Shown here: piece by piece, positions 35,549 to 46,480 of the stretch
How positions within the stretch are numbered: the stretch's first letter is position 1
How the letters are laid out: each line of letters starts with the position of its first letter
Assembly: GCA_026874595.1 (NCBI GenBank)
Contig: CM049317.1
Location: forward strand, 55,648,118-55,712,117
DNA from: Sipunculus nudus
Lineage: Eukaryota; Annelida; Sipuncula; Golfingiida; Sipunculidae
Direction of reading: 5' to 3'
Length of the DNA: 64,000 nt
The notes under the pieces: model-generated
The model's database searches: none
Told to the model about the DNA's origin: nothing
The model's input: the letters and a program-made list of their open reading frames with translations, nothing else
Translations under genes and position numbers: made by a program

Positions 35549-35612
<64 letters not shown>
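35543..35612. repeat. (TA)n microsatellite
   Basis: About 65 bp of TA repeats directly after the preceding frame's stop. Confidence 0.95.
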
Positions 35613-35614
<2 letters not shown>

Positions 35615-37015
35615 TGTTATAAATCTTACCGTTAAATTGACATCACAGCTTTAAATAAGTCAAACAACATTTTATTAAGAATGTTCTAAAAAGGAGAAAA
35701 TAAAATTACAGCTTTAGGTTAACTCTAGAAATTCACTTTCTTAAAAGCATGACAAGTATGTCCTGCCTTGGTGTCTTTTTATATAAATTGCCAATTATTT
35801 CAGCAGAGAGTGTTATAATTTCAAATATTAAAAAAAATCAACAGTTTATTAGAAATTTAATTAGATTTAATTTTAAAATAACAAAAAATCATCTCTTATT
35901 TGTAAGAATCTTTCATGTAAGTGATGTATTTTACTTCCCAGTTTAAGAGCGACATAATTCATGGTATTAACATTGTTTGGACAACTCGCACTTATGGGAG
36001 ACGAATTGGATTTGTCACCCTTTCAGACTGTCGTAAAGTGGCTAATGCAGAAAGCAGACAAATGTCAAGTCGGTCGTGATTCGACTATTTAGTATACAGT
36101 GGTCTTGCTGCATAAAGTATCATCAAATCATTATCTCGATTTACAGATCCACTAGAGGTTTTCTGTCTAATTTGGAGCTATATATAACCGCATACGTAAT
36201 TCCAGCAAAGTTAAAAAAGATTCATGTGCATGGACGGTTGATGCTTTTCTTGCGATCGCTGCGCGACTGCTTACATCTTTAATTCTGAATATGTTAATGC
36301 ATTTTCTGACATTTTAATTATTTTTATTTACAGAAAATACATAATTTATAACGCTCAATTTGAAATGTCTCAGACCATACAGGAAAAATTGTAAAACAGC
36401 TAAAATATGAAAATTTATCGCTGTCCTATACCTTGTATTATAACCTATTTTTTATACATGTATATCATCGATAATTTTCTCTTAGCACTCAAATTATTAC
36501 CATAATATATAAAAATTTGAACTTATATATATAATCTAATTTTGTCAAAGAACTTTGGTATGAACTTTGGTCAAAGAACTTATTAACTATGACATATACT
36601 CGTAGCTATAGATATAACTAGTGTTTTGTCTCCGCTAAATATCATATGCATGTGTTAAAATGTCACAAAATGATGCTTGACCGAATGTGCCAATGTAACT
36701 TGTTGATTCCTTTACAAAAGTATATATATATTTTGTAATTTGCTAGATGGCTAATGTAGTAAACAAATATCGTTCTGTTTTCGTTCAAAATATAGGTCCT
36801 TGGCCAGTGACAAATTGTCTGCATGCGGATGGCCCAAGAGTTCAGGCCCTCATCAGTTAGCGGGCGTGATTGCTGCAGCTCTACCGGCGCGTCCGACGTC
36901 TCATCTCAACTTCAGTGCTGATTGTTCTTGAGCTACTCTCGGGAGGCGTCTTAGATACCTCTGCGCTTTGTCTGGTGTGGCATCTACAAACATCTTCATA
37001 GACTTCGCTTCGGAC
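35613..37015. other. no gene seen
   Basis: AT-rich. Frames at 35,749 and 36,076 are unrecognised. A short repeat (GAACTTTGGT / GTCAAAGAACTT) is present near 36,550-36,580. Confidence 0.45.
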
Positions 37016-37275
37016 TGGCTTCTGTGGATTATAACACAGGACGCAAAGCCGGAAGGTCGTGGGCTCAAATCTCAGACAAAGAGCGGTCGGCCACCACCAA
37101 GGATGAGCCCTCTGCAGGCTTAATGGGGAGGCTATACCCCCCAGCCGTGTATCACTCACAAACGAGTGCGTCTTTGGGAGGTTCCTCGGTGTTATGACCC
37201 AGCAATGGGGATGATGACACACTCAGGACCTTCAGGTGCGGTAGACACCGGGCCTTGTTGACACCAGGATTTACT
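37016..37275 (+). mobile_element. tRNA-derived SINE, copy 2
   Basis: Matches copy 1 from GGCTTCTGTGG through CAAAGCCGGAAGGTCGTGGG, CTCTGCAGGCTTAATGGGGA, CACTCACAAAC, ACCCAGCAATGGGGA and CACCGGGCCT to CCAGGATTTA. Its A and B boxes are damaged (B-box region GGCTCAAATC). The 113-codon minus-strand frame over it is an artefact. Confidence 0.8.
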
Positions 37276-37399
37276 GTAAACTATGTTACTAGATTTTCTC
37301 TTTCATCGGATGCAGCAGCCTTACATGTGTATATGCATCGCTAGCACTGTCCGTTGCTATGGCGGCATAGCCCGGACCACGCGTGGGGTCTGAAGCGTA

Positions 37400-37830
37400 A
37401 ACACAGCGGTCATGCTAATCTGTGGTTTTCTCGCCTGGCCGAGCGGGGCCGGCCCATGTGTGAACCCTGATATGTAGAAACACAACGTTCGTTGTTCTAG
37501 ATGTTTCCTCTAACGTGTGTAGTATTGGGTTCTTTTGATTGTTCGGGAAATGGAAAGTTCTCGGCTTGAGGTGAAAAGTTATAAATAAGGGGCTGTGTTT
37601 TGGAGTCGGCAGGGAGGAGAGAAATATTCCAGCGGACACAGAAGAGTGTGTGTCAGTTTGTGAACCTTTTCCGATAATTGCGGCAGTTATAGATTTTCTT
37701 CTAAATTTGTGACGGATCTTATATAGTCTTCAGTTTGCTTTCGGGATTATAACAAGAACTTTTGATTATAACTAATCCACTTTTGGATCAAAACAAATTG
37801 ATTTTTGTGATTGAACTGGATTGAGGCCAG
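37400..37830 (+). repeat. 5' LTR remnant
   Basis: Aligns with the LTR family from GGTTTTCTCGCCTGG through TTCTCGGCTTGAGGTG, a TATAAATA at about 37,583 and CCAGCGGACACAGAAG to GATTTTTGTGATTGAACTGG. The first roughly 130 bp and the end of U5 are missing, so no primer-binding site can be identified. Confidence 0.8.
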
Positions 37831-38049
37831 GTCCACTTATGACAAACAAGTTTGTTTCTGCTGAGGAAAATTCCTCTGTTGACTCCCATATGGATTGTAA
37901 TAAGGATGTTAAATGACTCTGAAAAAGAGTTTATGACTGACACCATCAGTGTCAGTTCTTTGTTTGATGAAACTGAGGTAGTAGATTCCTCTCCTGACTC
38001 AGAAATGGAATTATTTGAGACATTCATACATAATGGTTTTGTATCACTT

Positions 38050-38330
38050 TCCAGTGACTTTTCAGATTCTACCCCTATTAGAATTTTGAGGGACACTGGT
38101 TCAGGCCAGACTTTCATGTTAGCAAACACTTTTTTATAGGTCTTTTACTGGTGCTCATGCACTTGTTAATGGTGTGTTTTCAGACAAGCACACTTCAGTT
38201 CCGCTTCACAGTATGCATTAAAAGTCAGATTTCATTTCTGGGAATATTACTGTAGGCATAAGAACTACTTTACCCTTTAAGGGAATTCAGTTGCTACTAG
38301 GCAAAGATGTTGCAGGTGACAGAGTACAGC
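38050..38330 (+). pseudogene. retroviral-type aspartic protease remnant
   Basis: The active-site motif DTGS begins at 38,092, preceded by a PIRILR strand. The second conserved PR motif, LLLGKDVAG, follows at about 38,294 in another frame. Stops and a frameshift separate the two. The family acts as a dimer that cleaves Gag-Pol. Confidence 0.8.
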
Positions 38331-38599
38331 CTGTACCAATAGTGACAGAAAAGCCGTCACTTGATTAGGCCACTGATCCTGAAAGCCGGGAAATATCCTT
38401 CATGTTCTGTAACTAGGTCTATGGCCAACAAAAACACCCATAAGGAGAATGGTCCAGATAACAACACTCTGGGAGTCACTAGTGACTCGTTTAACGACTC
38501 GCCCGTACAGAATGCAGCATTTTCAAGGTTAGAACTTATCGCGGAACAGCATCAGGAAGCTGATATTCCCTGTTTGTTTCCCAGGGCAGTTTCTAAAGA

Positions 38600-39770
38600 T
38601 GAACTGTCACAGAACCCAGTTTGTTTTATGTTAAAAATGGAGTGCTTATGCGTAAATGACGATCACCTGATGTATGCGCTGATGATGAGTGGGCCATCAA
38701 ACATCTAATAGTAATGCCCAAAAGCTATCGCAATGAAATTCTAAGCATGGCACATGAGGCTCCTTTGTCTGGCCCTTTAGGTATAAATAAAACTTATCAG
38801 AAAGTTAGTAAACACTTCTATTGGCCTAACCTCAGGAAAGATGTTGTACAATATTGTAAATCATGCCATACATGCCAGATGGTAAGCAAGCCCAGTCAGA
38901 ATCCTCCTGAAGCCCTACTTAGGCCTATTTCTGCTTTCGAGGAACCATTTAGTAGGATTATTGTTGACTGTGTTGGACCACTGCCCAAAACAAAATCTGG
39001 ACATGAATACTTGCTGACAATTATGTGCGCATCTACTAGGTTCTCTGAGGCAATACCATTGCGCAAAATTAATGCCATTAGTGTTGTCAAGGCTCTGACC
39101 AAGTTTTTTACAACTTTGAGTTAGCAAAATCCAACCAATCTGACCAAGGGTCTAATTTTATGTCTGGTTTATTCCAGCATGTTATGCTTAAGCTAGGTAT
39201 AAAACAGTACAGTTCGCCATATCATCTTGAGTGTCAGGGGCTCAGGGCGCCCTCGAGTGTTTTCACCAGACATTAAAAACAAGATTAGGAATTATTGTTA
39301 TGGCACACAGGAAGACTGGGATGAAGGAATCCACCTATTGCTGTTTGCTGTCAGAGAATCCTTTCAAGAGTCCTTGGGTTTCAGTCCCTTTGAACTAGTT
39401 TTTGGACACTCAGTTCGCGGTCCATTAAAACTGCTTAAAGGTAAAACTCTTATGTGAAAATCCTGATTCTCTTAGTTTGTTGCAGTATGTCTTAGACTTT
39501 CGCACTAAACTACACAATGCTTGTGAGATTGAAAAGTCTAATCTAAAATCTGCACTAGGTAAAATGAAAACAAAGTATGACAAGCACAGTGTAAGAAGGA
39601 CATTTGAGCTTTGGGAAAAGGTCCTTGCCTTACTATCCATCCCTGGCAGACCTGTGCAAGCTAGGTATTTGGTCCTTACATTGTTGACAAGAAAGTCAGT
39701 GATTTAAATTACATACTGTTGACATCAGATAAGCGTAAGAAGAAACAACTCTGCCATAATAACATGTTGA
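38600..39770 (+). pseudogene. integrase remnant, upstream of RT
   Basis: The zinc-binding region has the first His (SMAHE, His at 38,753), while the usual second His in the SGHLG motif is Pro (SGPLG). The Cys pair (CHTC) follows. Catalytic core: first Asp in IIVDCVGPLP (38,966), second Asp in SDQGSNF (39,142, another frame) and the Glu in GALE (39,255), consistent with D,D-35-E. The C-terminal part (FELVFGHSVRGPL; later NMLKPYYDR) continues directly into the reverse transcriptase region, which supports a native INT-RT order. At least three frameshifts or stops. Confidence 0.85.
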
Positions 39771-39929
39771 AACCATATTATGACAGAAATGACACATCAG
39801 ATGTTGTACATAATGTTACTGTTAATTGTGTAAAAACTGACCCAGATCCAGTTAAAGTAGATACTGATTGTAAGTGAGATGTGGACATTCAGTGTGGAAC
39901 AGTACCACTAAAAAACTCAGACGTGCTTA

Positions 39930-40815
39930 ACAACCTGGATGCCAAACTGTCACACCTTACTGCACAACAACAACAAGACCTCAAGAACCTGCAGCGGAAT
40001 TATGAATATTTGTTTAGTGACATTTCAACGCGAACTATTGTGCCATGACGTCGATGTTGGCGAGACAAGCGCGGTTAAGCAGCATCCTTATAGACTGAAT
40101 CCAGAAAAGTAAAAGTATCAACAGGATGAGATTCAATATTTGCTGGACAATGATTTTATTGAACCCAGTAACAGTAACTAGAGTTCACCATGTATTCTTG
40201 TGCCAAAACCTGATGGAAGTTAATGTATGTGCACAGATTATCGAAAACTGAACTCTGTCACCAAGACCAACACGTTCCCGATTCCGAGGATCGATAATTG
40301 TATTGATAGAGTCGGTGGCTTCAGATATGACTTCTAGTTTGACTTGCTAAAAGGATTCTGGCAAGTTCCGCTGACAGAACGAGCAAAAGAAGTGTCCGCA
40401 TTTGTGACGCCGCAAGGACTGTACCAGTATAAAGTTATGCCGTTTGGCATGAAGAACTTGCCAGCCACGTTCGAGCGCCTCATCTATATGGTTGTCAAGG
40501 ACATTCAGGGTTGCGCCGCATATATTGATGACCTTATCGTGTACAGTGACACCTGGGAGAAACATCTGCAAATTCTTCGCTACCTCTTCGAAAGACTCAG
40601 TGAAGCACGTCTGACCTAGTCAAGTCTGAGATTTGTCATGCAAAAGTAACAGTTTTGGGTCATATTGTAGGGCAGGGTCAAGTAAAACATGTTGATGTTA
40701 AAATAAGTGCTATTTCTGCATTTCCTAGGCCACAAAACAAAAACAAATAATGCGTTTTCTTGGTATGGTTAGATGCTACAGGAAGTTTTGTCCAAATTTT
40801 TCTGCTGTATCTGAA
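39930..40815 (+). pseudogene. Ty3/gypsy reverse transcriptase remnant, RNase H missing
   Basis: Starts with an LTAQQQQDLK lead-in, then HPYRLNP, LVPKPDG, TDYRKLNSVT, GFWQVPLTERAKEVSAF, TPQGLYQYKVMPFGMKN and the catalytic YIDD at 40,521. At least four in-frame stops lie before GFWQVPL. After RFLGMVRCYRKFCPNFS, the tether normally leading to RNase H, the sequence switches to LTR. RNase H was therefore lost by deletion. Confidence 0.9.
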
Positions 40816-40825
40816 CATAATTCCA

Positions 40826-40953
40826 CTTCCTTCTTTATTCAATCCCCTAGACATTTCATGTTGCCAAGTGTAACAGAATCTGATTTTTTATCTCCATTAC
40901 AAAATTTATGTTCGTCACGACTACGTGATCTGTTGATATTATGTTCCATAACA
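40826..40953 (+). repeat. 3' LTR remnant (last about 128 bp)
   Basis: Matches 23,463-23,595 from CTTCTTTATTCA to GTTCCATAACA. The terminal GTAACA has mutated to ATAACA. The rest of the 3' LTR was removed with RNase H. Confidence 0.85.
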
Positions 40954-40999
40954 ACTAGATTGCATGAACTAATCTTACAGATAGATCTCATACTGTGAA

Positions 41000-42170
41000 A
41001 AAAAGCTACGGTTGTATCTTCACGGCATCCTGTGAAAATTGGTATACCTCAAGGTTCTGTACCAGGGCCAATATTATTTTTGATTAATGTAAATGATATT
41101 ACTGGAAACACTCAAAATTGTCAATGTAATCTTTTTGCAGATGACACCATTATATATTTAACAAGTAATGATCTTAGCACAGCTAGGCAGGAACATCAAC
41201 ACGGCGTCACTACGTTATCTCAATGATTTTTAATAATAAGCTTTTAATCAATATCGAAAAAACTTCCACCGTTCTTTCCAGATCCTGTTCTATGGAGACT
41301 TTGGACCTGATAATCACAGCATTTGACCAGCCCTTCAAACAATCTAACAGTATCACGTACTTAAGAGTTTGTGCTTAATTAAAACCTAACATGGTCGGAT
41401 CACACTGAACAAGTGTGCAAAAAGCTCTCCTCTAAAGTAAGTGCCCTCTTTAGGTGCAGTCGATACATTCCTGGAGACACGGCTACGAAAATGTACAATG
41501 GCCTGATTCAGCCACAAATTGACTTCGGCCTTACAATCTGGGAAAATGCGCCTTCCTGGTGTCTGACTATCATTCAAAGACTTCAAAATCGAGATGGACG
41601 TATTAAAAGTCGCAATTTTAATCATTAATGTAGCATTACAGACATCCGCAGGCCCCAGGAATCAATATAGTTGAATATAAAGATGAATATCTGACTCGTA
41701 TCCTTACAATTGTTTGAATAACTTGAGCCCATCTTAAATCCTCCGGCAGACTACTTGAAAATCATTTCTATGCCGAGGTCCGTGGAACACATTAAATGAA
41801 CCTCAAAGATATTGCTCCTACCTATAGGTCTTTAAAAATGTACCACGTAATAGATTTAAACCTCCTTAGTACTTTATATGTCATATATTGCATGTTTTTT
41901 TTTTCAAATTCTGTTATATTTCATATTATGTCCTACTCATGATAGCTCTGTACATTATGTTGCACCTCATGGTTATATATTTTCATGTTTAATATCACGT
42001 CTTGTTGCATCACTTTATCTTAAACGACTTTTATTAATTGTGATTGCATTTTAAATTGTTTTACATTGTATGAAATGAATAGACCAACAGGACCCTGTAG
42101 CAGATCAGAACATCTTGTTTGAACGGGTTAACCTGTATAAATATGTTTATAAATAAATAAAAGTATACAA
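41000..42170 (+). mobile_element. non-LTR retrotransposon 3' part, jockey/CR1-like (decayed)
   Basis: Plus-strand translation gives GIPQGSVPGPILFLINVNDI, the RT motif before the catalytic site, then the catalytic LFADDT near 41,136. Further on comes the C-terminal GLIQPQIDFGLTIWENAP and LQRLQNRDGRI-like text. Stops and frameshifts interrupt it. The 3' end GAACGGGTTAACCTGTATAA..TAAATAAATAAAA looks like a LINE tail. It is 5'-truncated right beside the gypsy 3' LTR. The boundary is approximate. Confidence 0.8.
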
Positions 42171-42229
42171 AGTGACAAATTATTCCCTCATACACGTAAC
42201 CAAGCTGTGGTATGTTTTTCAGACTCCTA

Positions 42230-42500
42230 AGGCCAAAAAGAGTTTGGTTCTCAGGCATTTTTTTTATAAATCAGTGCATGCGGGCGATATATTATTTTTT
42301 ACCTTTTTTTACATGTTTCGATAAAAATTTCATATGACAAGGGAAAAGCATGAAAATAACATATTTTTATTTTTGCTTAACAGGTAAAAGTACTAAATAA
42401 CAAAGGAAATCTTATCAAAATTGTATTATATCATATTCTTGAAAGATGAAAATCAAAATAATTTTTTTTTTAATGCGGGGGGTTAAAATTGACCTTTTAT
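42230..42500 (-). mobile_element. MITE-like repeat, GGTTCT family, copy 1
   Basis: The reverse complement aligns with 49,277-49,548: AATTTTAACCCCCCGCAT, TTTCATCTTTCAAGAA, GATAAGATTTCCTTTGTTAT, GTCATATGA, TCGAAACAT, ATCGCCCGC and GCACTGATTT, then GAGAACC. The outer right end here is degraded by a poly-T tract. Confidence 0.8.
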
Positions 42501-43049
42501 TTTTTTTTTGCCTAAATCTCCGTTTATAAAAAGACATATTGATGCCCATGCCAGGTAAGGTTATATATGGTAAATTGGCCTCTGTGGCAAGGCTATGACA
42601 TGTAAGGCTAACACATATAAGGCTATGACGTCCTGTGTGCCGTCTTGGCTGCAGTTGCGTAATCTTCATCTTATTGATCGATTCTTAAATTATAAGGAGT
42701 TGATTGGTACCCTTTTGTATTAGCCTACACAACTATTGATGGTGAACTTGGTATGTTAGAAATAGCCGAATAGCCTCTACTCTTAGGGAATTACAGGTGG
42801 GAAGGCCGCTTTATTATATCCTTGCTCTAAGCTGCCATATCTATAGATCCGATGACGTCAGAGAATTGCATCACTGTGTGCACAAGACAAAATCATCAAC
42901 CTCGGTGAAATTGAAATTCCGAAGAAACCATTGAAGAATCCTTGCGCGATTAACTCACTACTTAAATGATGGTGTTACCGAAGGTACAAAATCTGTCAGG
43001 AACCTCACTAGTATATTTTTAATCGGTCAGATCCTTGTTTGGCCGGTCT
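42501..43049. other. no gene seen
   Basis: A TAAGGCTA(T/A) repeat pair near 42,600. Otherwise nothing recognised. Confidence 0.4.
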
Positions 43050-43398
43050 TTACTGCCAGTGGCATGGCCTCCTAATTTGACAAGGCATTTTAGTTGGACA
43101 AACCCCGCAGTATCGATTCTCGTCACAATGTAGTGTGGTAGAGTTCGGCGTCGCCAATGGAGGTTTGGAAAGACGCCCTTTATTCGTCAAAGGTTGTTTC
43201 ATCAGAATGTGGCACTTTCCAAAACCATCGCCCGCCGATAAAAGCAGTCTACGGAAGATCAGATTACTTTCAGACATTTTGGCAGAAAGTTCGCCAACTG
43301 CCTTTAAAGAATCATTGGGTTTTGTGTCCATAGTATTGGAAATCAAAAGGGCATACGGAGGGTCTCCAAATTCGGTTTATTTATCCTATTATCTCTAG
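43050..43398. CDS. overlapping unrecognised frames on both strands (98 and 87 codons)
   Basis: A minus-strand frame (43,050-43,346) and a plus-strand frame (43,135-43,398) overlap in a patch less AT-rich than its surroundings. Both start at non-ATG or ambiguous codons, and neither has a recognised domain. The minus frame has a Cys-containing end (CGVCPTKMPCQIRRPC). At most one can be real. It may be an exon or a piece of an unknown repeat. Confidence 0.15.
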
Positions 43399-43852
43399 AA
43401 AAACTAACGATTTTATTTTCATTCCTCTACCGTCTGTTTCACCAGATGTTCATTGTAACAAATGAAATTATATATTTTCTACTTTAAATGAACCTGAATA
43501 AATAATTATCTTACATCTGTGTTCGATGGATAAGAGATTCCTACCATGTTAACACATATCAAAAGAAAAATGCCCTTTAGAGTTTGCAAAAGATTTGCAT
43601 AAATAACAACTGTTTGTCTCTGGTGCCGAATTACTGAAAAGTAATCATCACAATTCCATACACAACAACACACACAAGTTAACTTCAGATATTTCTGTTA
43701 TATGAATAATCTAACATGCAATTTGAAATAAATCTTATTGTTGTGTCTAACTAGTGTTGGTTGGCTACGTTTATGTTCAGGGATGGGGGATGACTAATAG
43801 GGGTAGGTGGGAGCAACCTCTTTTTTGTAAACCTGAACGAATATTGCTCTTG

Positions 43853-43909
<57 letters not shown>

Positions 43910-46200
43910 GCCTGTCAGCCTTGATATATTTGAGATATTACAACCAAGTATAAAAATAACGGAAAGTCAGGAGAGCTGAAAGGCAGAAACGTAACAAAGG
44001 TCTCTCATCCTTTTTATTGATATATATCTTATTCCAGTGTAAAACTCTTATTCTCTGAATAGCAGGGGGGGCATATACTTCCCCCCCCCCCCCCCCGTCC
44101 TATTGACGGCCCTGAATATCTGACAGCCAGACAAGCACGTATAGCAAAGGTCCAGCCACTTTTAATTAACTAGGTAAGAGGCGTTAAGGTTTAATAAAAA
44201 TGGAGGCGGTTACCTCCACTCCCCTAATATTGAAAAAAATTAGTAACCTCTTTTTCTTTCTGGCAATCAGCATACACATCCATCCCTGAATCTCTCTAAC
44301 ATAAATAAGCCTTTTGCTCAAACTTATTTAGGTATTTTGCTTATATGGAGGCCCGACGATAAAGTGGGACTTTATAGGATTCACCGAGACTTCACATTCT
44401 TTCATCAGCGAATGGCCAAAGGACTGGGACATGCAACGAATGAAAGACCAACCTACAAAAAACTCAAACCTTCAAGTATATTTGATAATATTAGATATAT
44501 AATATATATTATAAGGAATGTATAATATGAAATAAATGGAACTTTTACTAATTTTATGATTCATTTAACGTATTACGAGCATTTGCAAAGACTACAGTAC
44601 AAGAGACGTTAACATGTTGAAATTAATTAATTTTCAATTAAAGCATTTAATTACTAGAAAGCACTCAGAGAGGGCAGACCTCCGCCAATGCAGTTCTGTT
44701 TCAATATATTGTAATTATTCTTAAAAATGTTTCTTATATGATAACTTGTGGCCCCATATTGATGGGATGTATGTCAGATAATATTAAGTACAATATCACT
44801 ATTGTATGGTAATTTCATAATTCGCACATGAGTTTCCCATCCCGAAAAAATTAACTTTATTTTAATTCACCGAGTTTGGGATTATTTTATCAGTTTATGA
44901 AGATATGGTATAAAATCTTCTGATAGATTTAATTGCACAACTCATTGCTAAAAATTGGAGAGGACTCATTTCAACACACGAATGTTATTTGTACAACCTG
45001 GATAAAATAAATATCTTTAAACAAAATGGAAAACGAACTCCAGACCTGACCAACATTTTATTACTTCTGTGTAGTTTTTTGTCCCTTGTATGTCACATAA
45101 AACCCCTTGTTACCTTTGTATCTATTCAGCAGATTATTCTGATAGAGATGTAAACTTCGCATAAAGAGCAGGGACTAACGTGTATCTTGGTTCTCAAGCT
45201 CCCTTCACCAATGGCTCTGAATTGAAAGGAAGCTTTTGAATGAAGTTTCACGTGATGTTGACCCAGATTAGCCTAAAACTTTAACAGATTGCTCTTTTCT
45301 GAGTTTTCCTTTCCCCTATAAAATTGCAACAAAATCTGTTCTGAACTGTCTGCGTAAATTTACTGACAAATAAACCGAGGGTAACGTATTGTGTTTTTCA
45401 ACACCTGTCGGAGTATAATCGAGCTTTTGGTTCCACTTTAAGCCGTCCCTTCTGTGGAAGTGATATTTAAAGAATAAATCCAACATTTAAATAAAAATAG
45501 GTTTTAAACATAATCCCTCACTATCAGGTGATGATTTGTGTATCAGCTGCAGACCTTTCAAATTACCGGTTATTAGGTACGAGTTATTAAGAGCAACTGA
45601 CCTGAAGCTGTACAAATGATGTCTGCATGACCTTATTTGCATGTCAGAATGAGACCACGAACGTGACTCGGAAGATTCTCTATTCCGGTGTGTCTGTGTT
45701 CTACCTAAATGACATTTATTTCTTGTGTAATTAGAGAAAGACAAATTACTAGTGTATGTATATTTAAATAACACGTGTCATCATTGCGTTTGTCATCCCT
45801 GTGCACCGATTCGAGGGTTTCCGTCTAAAATATCCTTCTGTGACTCATGGAGGAGGGCCTGTCGTCGTAGAGCGTTATCACAGCTTCTTCTCCGTCCATA
45901 CGGGTCCGACCGTAGCCAAATTCTCTGCGCTGATAAGATTATCGCCTTGAGACTACCTCCGGTGAATCTTTCATTGCTTTAAACCCTGAACAATTCATTT
46001 CTCGCAAGTATTTGGTAACCTTTACTTGCCGCCATTTTTTAACAAAGCTTAAATCCAGATGTCGAAAGTCGCATTTCCAAATTAAGCTAGTACTATTTAT
46101 TGTCTTCTCTGATTAATTTCTAAAACAAGTGGCTCATAGCCTATGATGCCTAGCTGCAGATAAGGAACCTTGGACTATTGGTAGCATTACTCCCAGAGAG
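43399..46200. other. no gene seen
   Basis: Holds a (TA)n tract at 43,854-43,904, an 18-C run at about 44,080-44,097 and a short match (GGAGGCGGTTACCTCC) to the 11.4-kb inverted arm near 44,203. Frames at 44,337, 45,487 and 45,752 are unrecognised. Confidence 0.45.
43854..43904. repeat. (TA)n microsatellite
   Basis: Pure TA dinucleotides for about 50 bp. Confidence 0.95.
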
Positions 46201-46204
46201 CTCA

Positions 46205-46480
46205 AAATCATGCATGTTGCCAGTAGTACTTAGAAAATAGGTTATAACTCCCTTATTTTGGGTTTCCATAAAGTTTTTTCCCTCAGGAACTCCCAAGATT
46301 CTACGTTTCTATGTTCAACTGCTACAATACGTGTGGAACTGACTTAAGGGTTCTCAAATAATCTTTCTTTCACATAGCTCAAAGAATATAGGTCACGATG
46401 ACCTTATTTCAGGTTGCCAAGAAGTTTTACCTAGAAGCATCTCCACTGAATCACTATATTATAAACAAGATAAAAGATTT
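46205..46480 (+). repeat. distant relative of the 340-bp tandem unit
   Basis: Two short segments about 160 bp apart, AAAATAGGTTATAACTCCCTTATTTTGGGTTTCC and AATATAGGTCACGATGACC then TTATTTCAGGTTGCC (each quoted in parts), resemble the GATATGGGTAACAGAGACC then TAATTTCAGGTTTCC core of the array at 32.0-33.4 kb. Confidence 0.4.

Larger units (their letters stand above)
37400..40953 (+). mobile_element. degraded Ty3/gypsy element, Gmr1-like domain order
   Basis: Partial LTRs bracket pol remnants in the order protease, integrase, reverse transcriptase. In ordinary Ty3/gypsy elements integrase comes last. The PR-INT-RT order is known from the Gmr1 group (first described in Atlantic cod relatives). 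The LTR ends belong to the same family as the solo LTRs in this window. Gag and RNase H are absent, the 5' LTR lacks its first part, and frames are broken by many stops and shifts, so it is not functional. Confidence 0.85.

Noticed and set aside
36881-37222. 113-codon minus-strand gene
   Set aside because: It lies over the second SINE copy.
37400-40953. Active retrotransposon
   Set aside because: Gag and RNase H are missing, both LTRs are truncated, and pol is broken by many stops and frameshifts.
43050-43398. Confident gene call in the open patch
   Set aside because: Both strands are open, there is no ATG-supported structure, no family and no splice partners. Kept only as a low-confidence entry.
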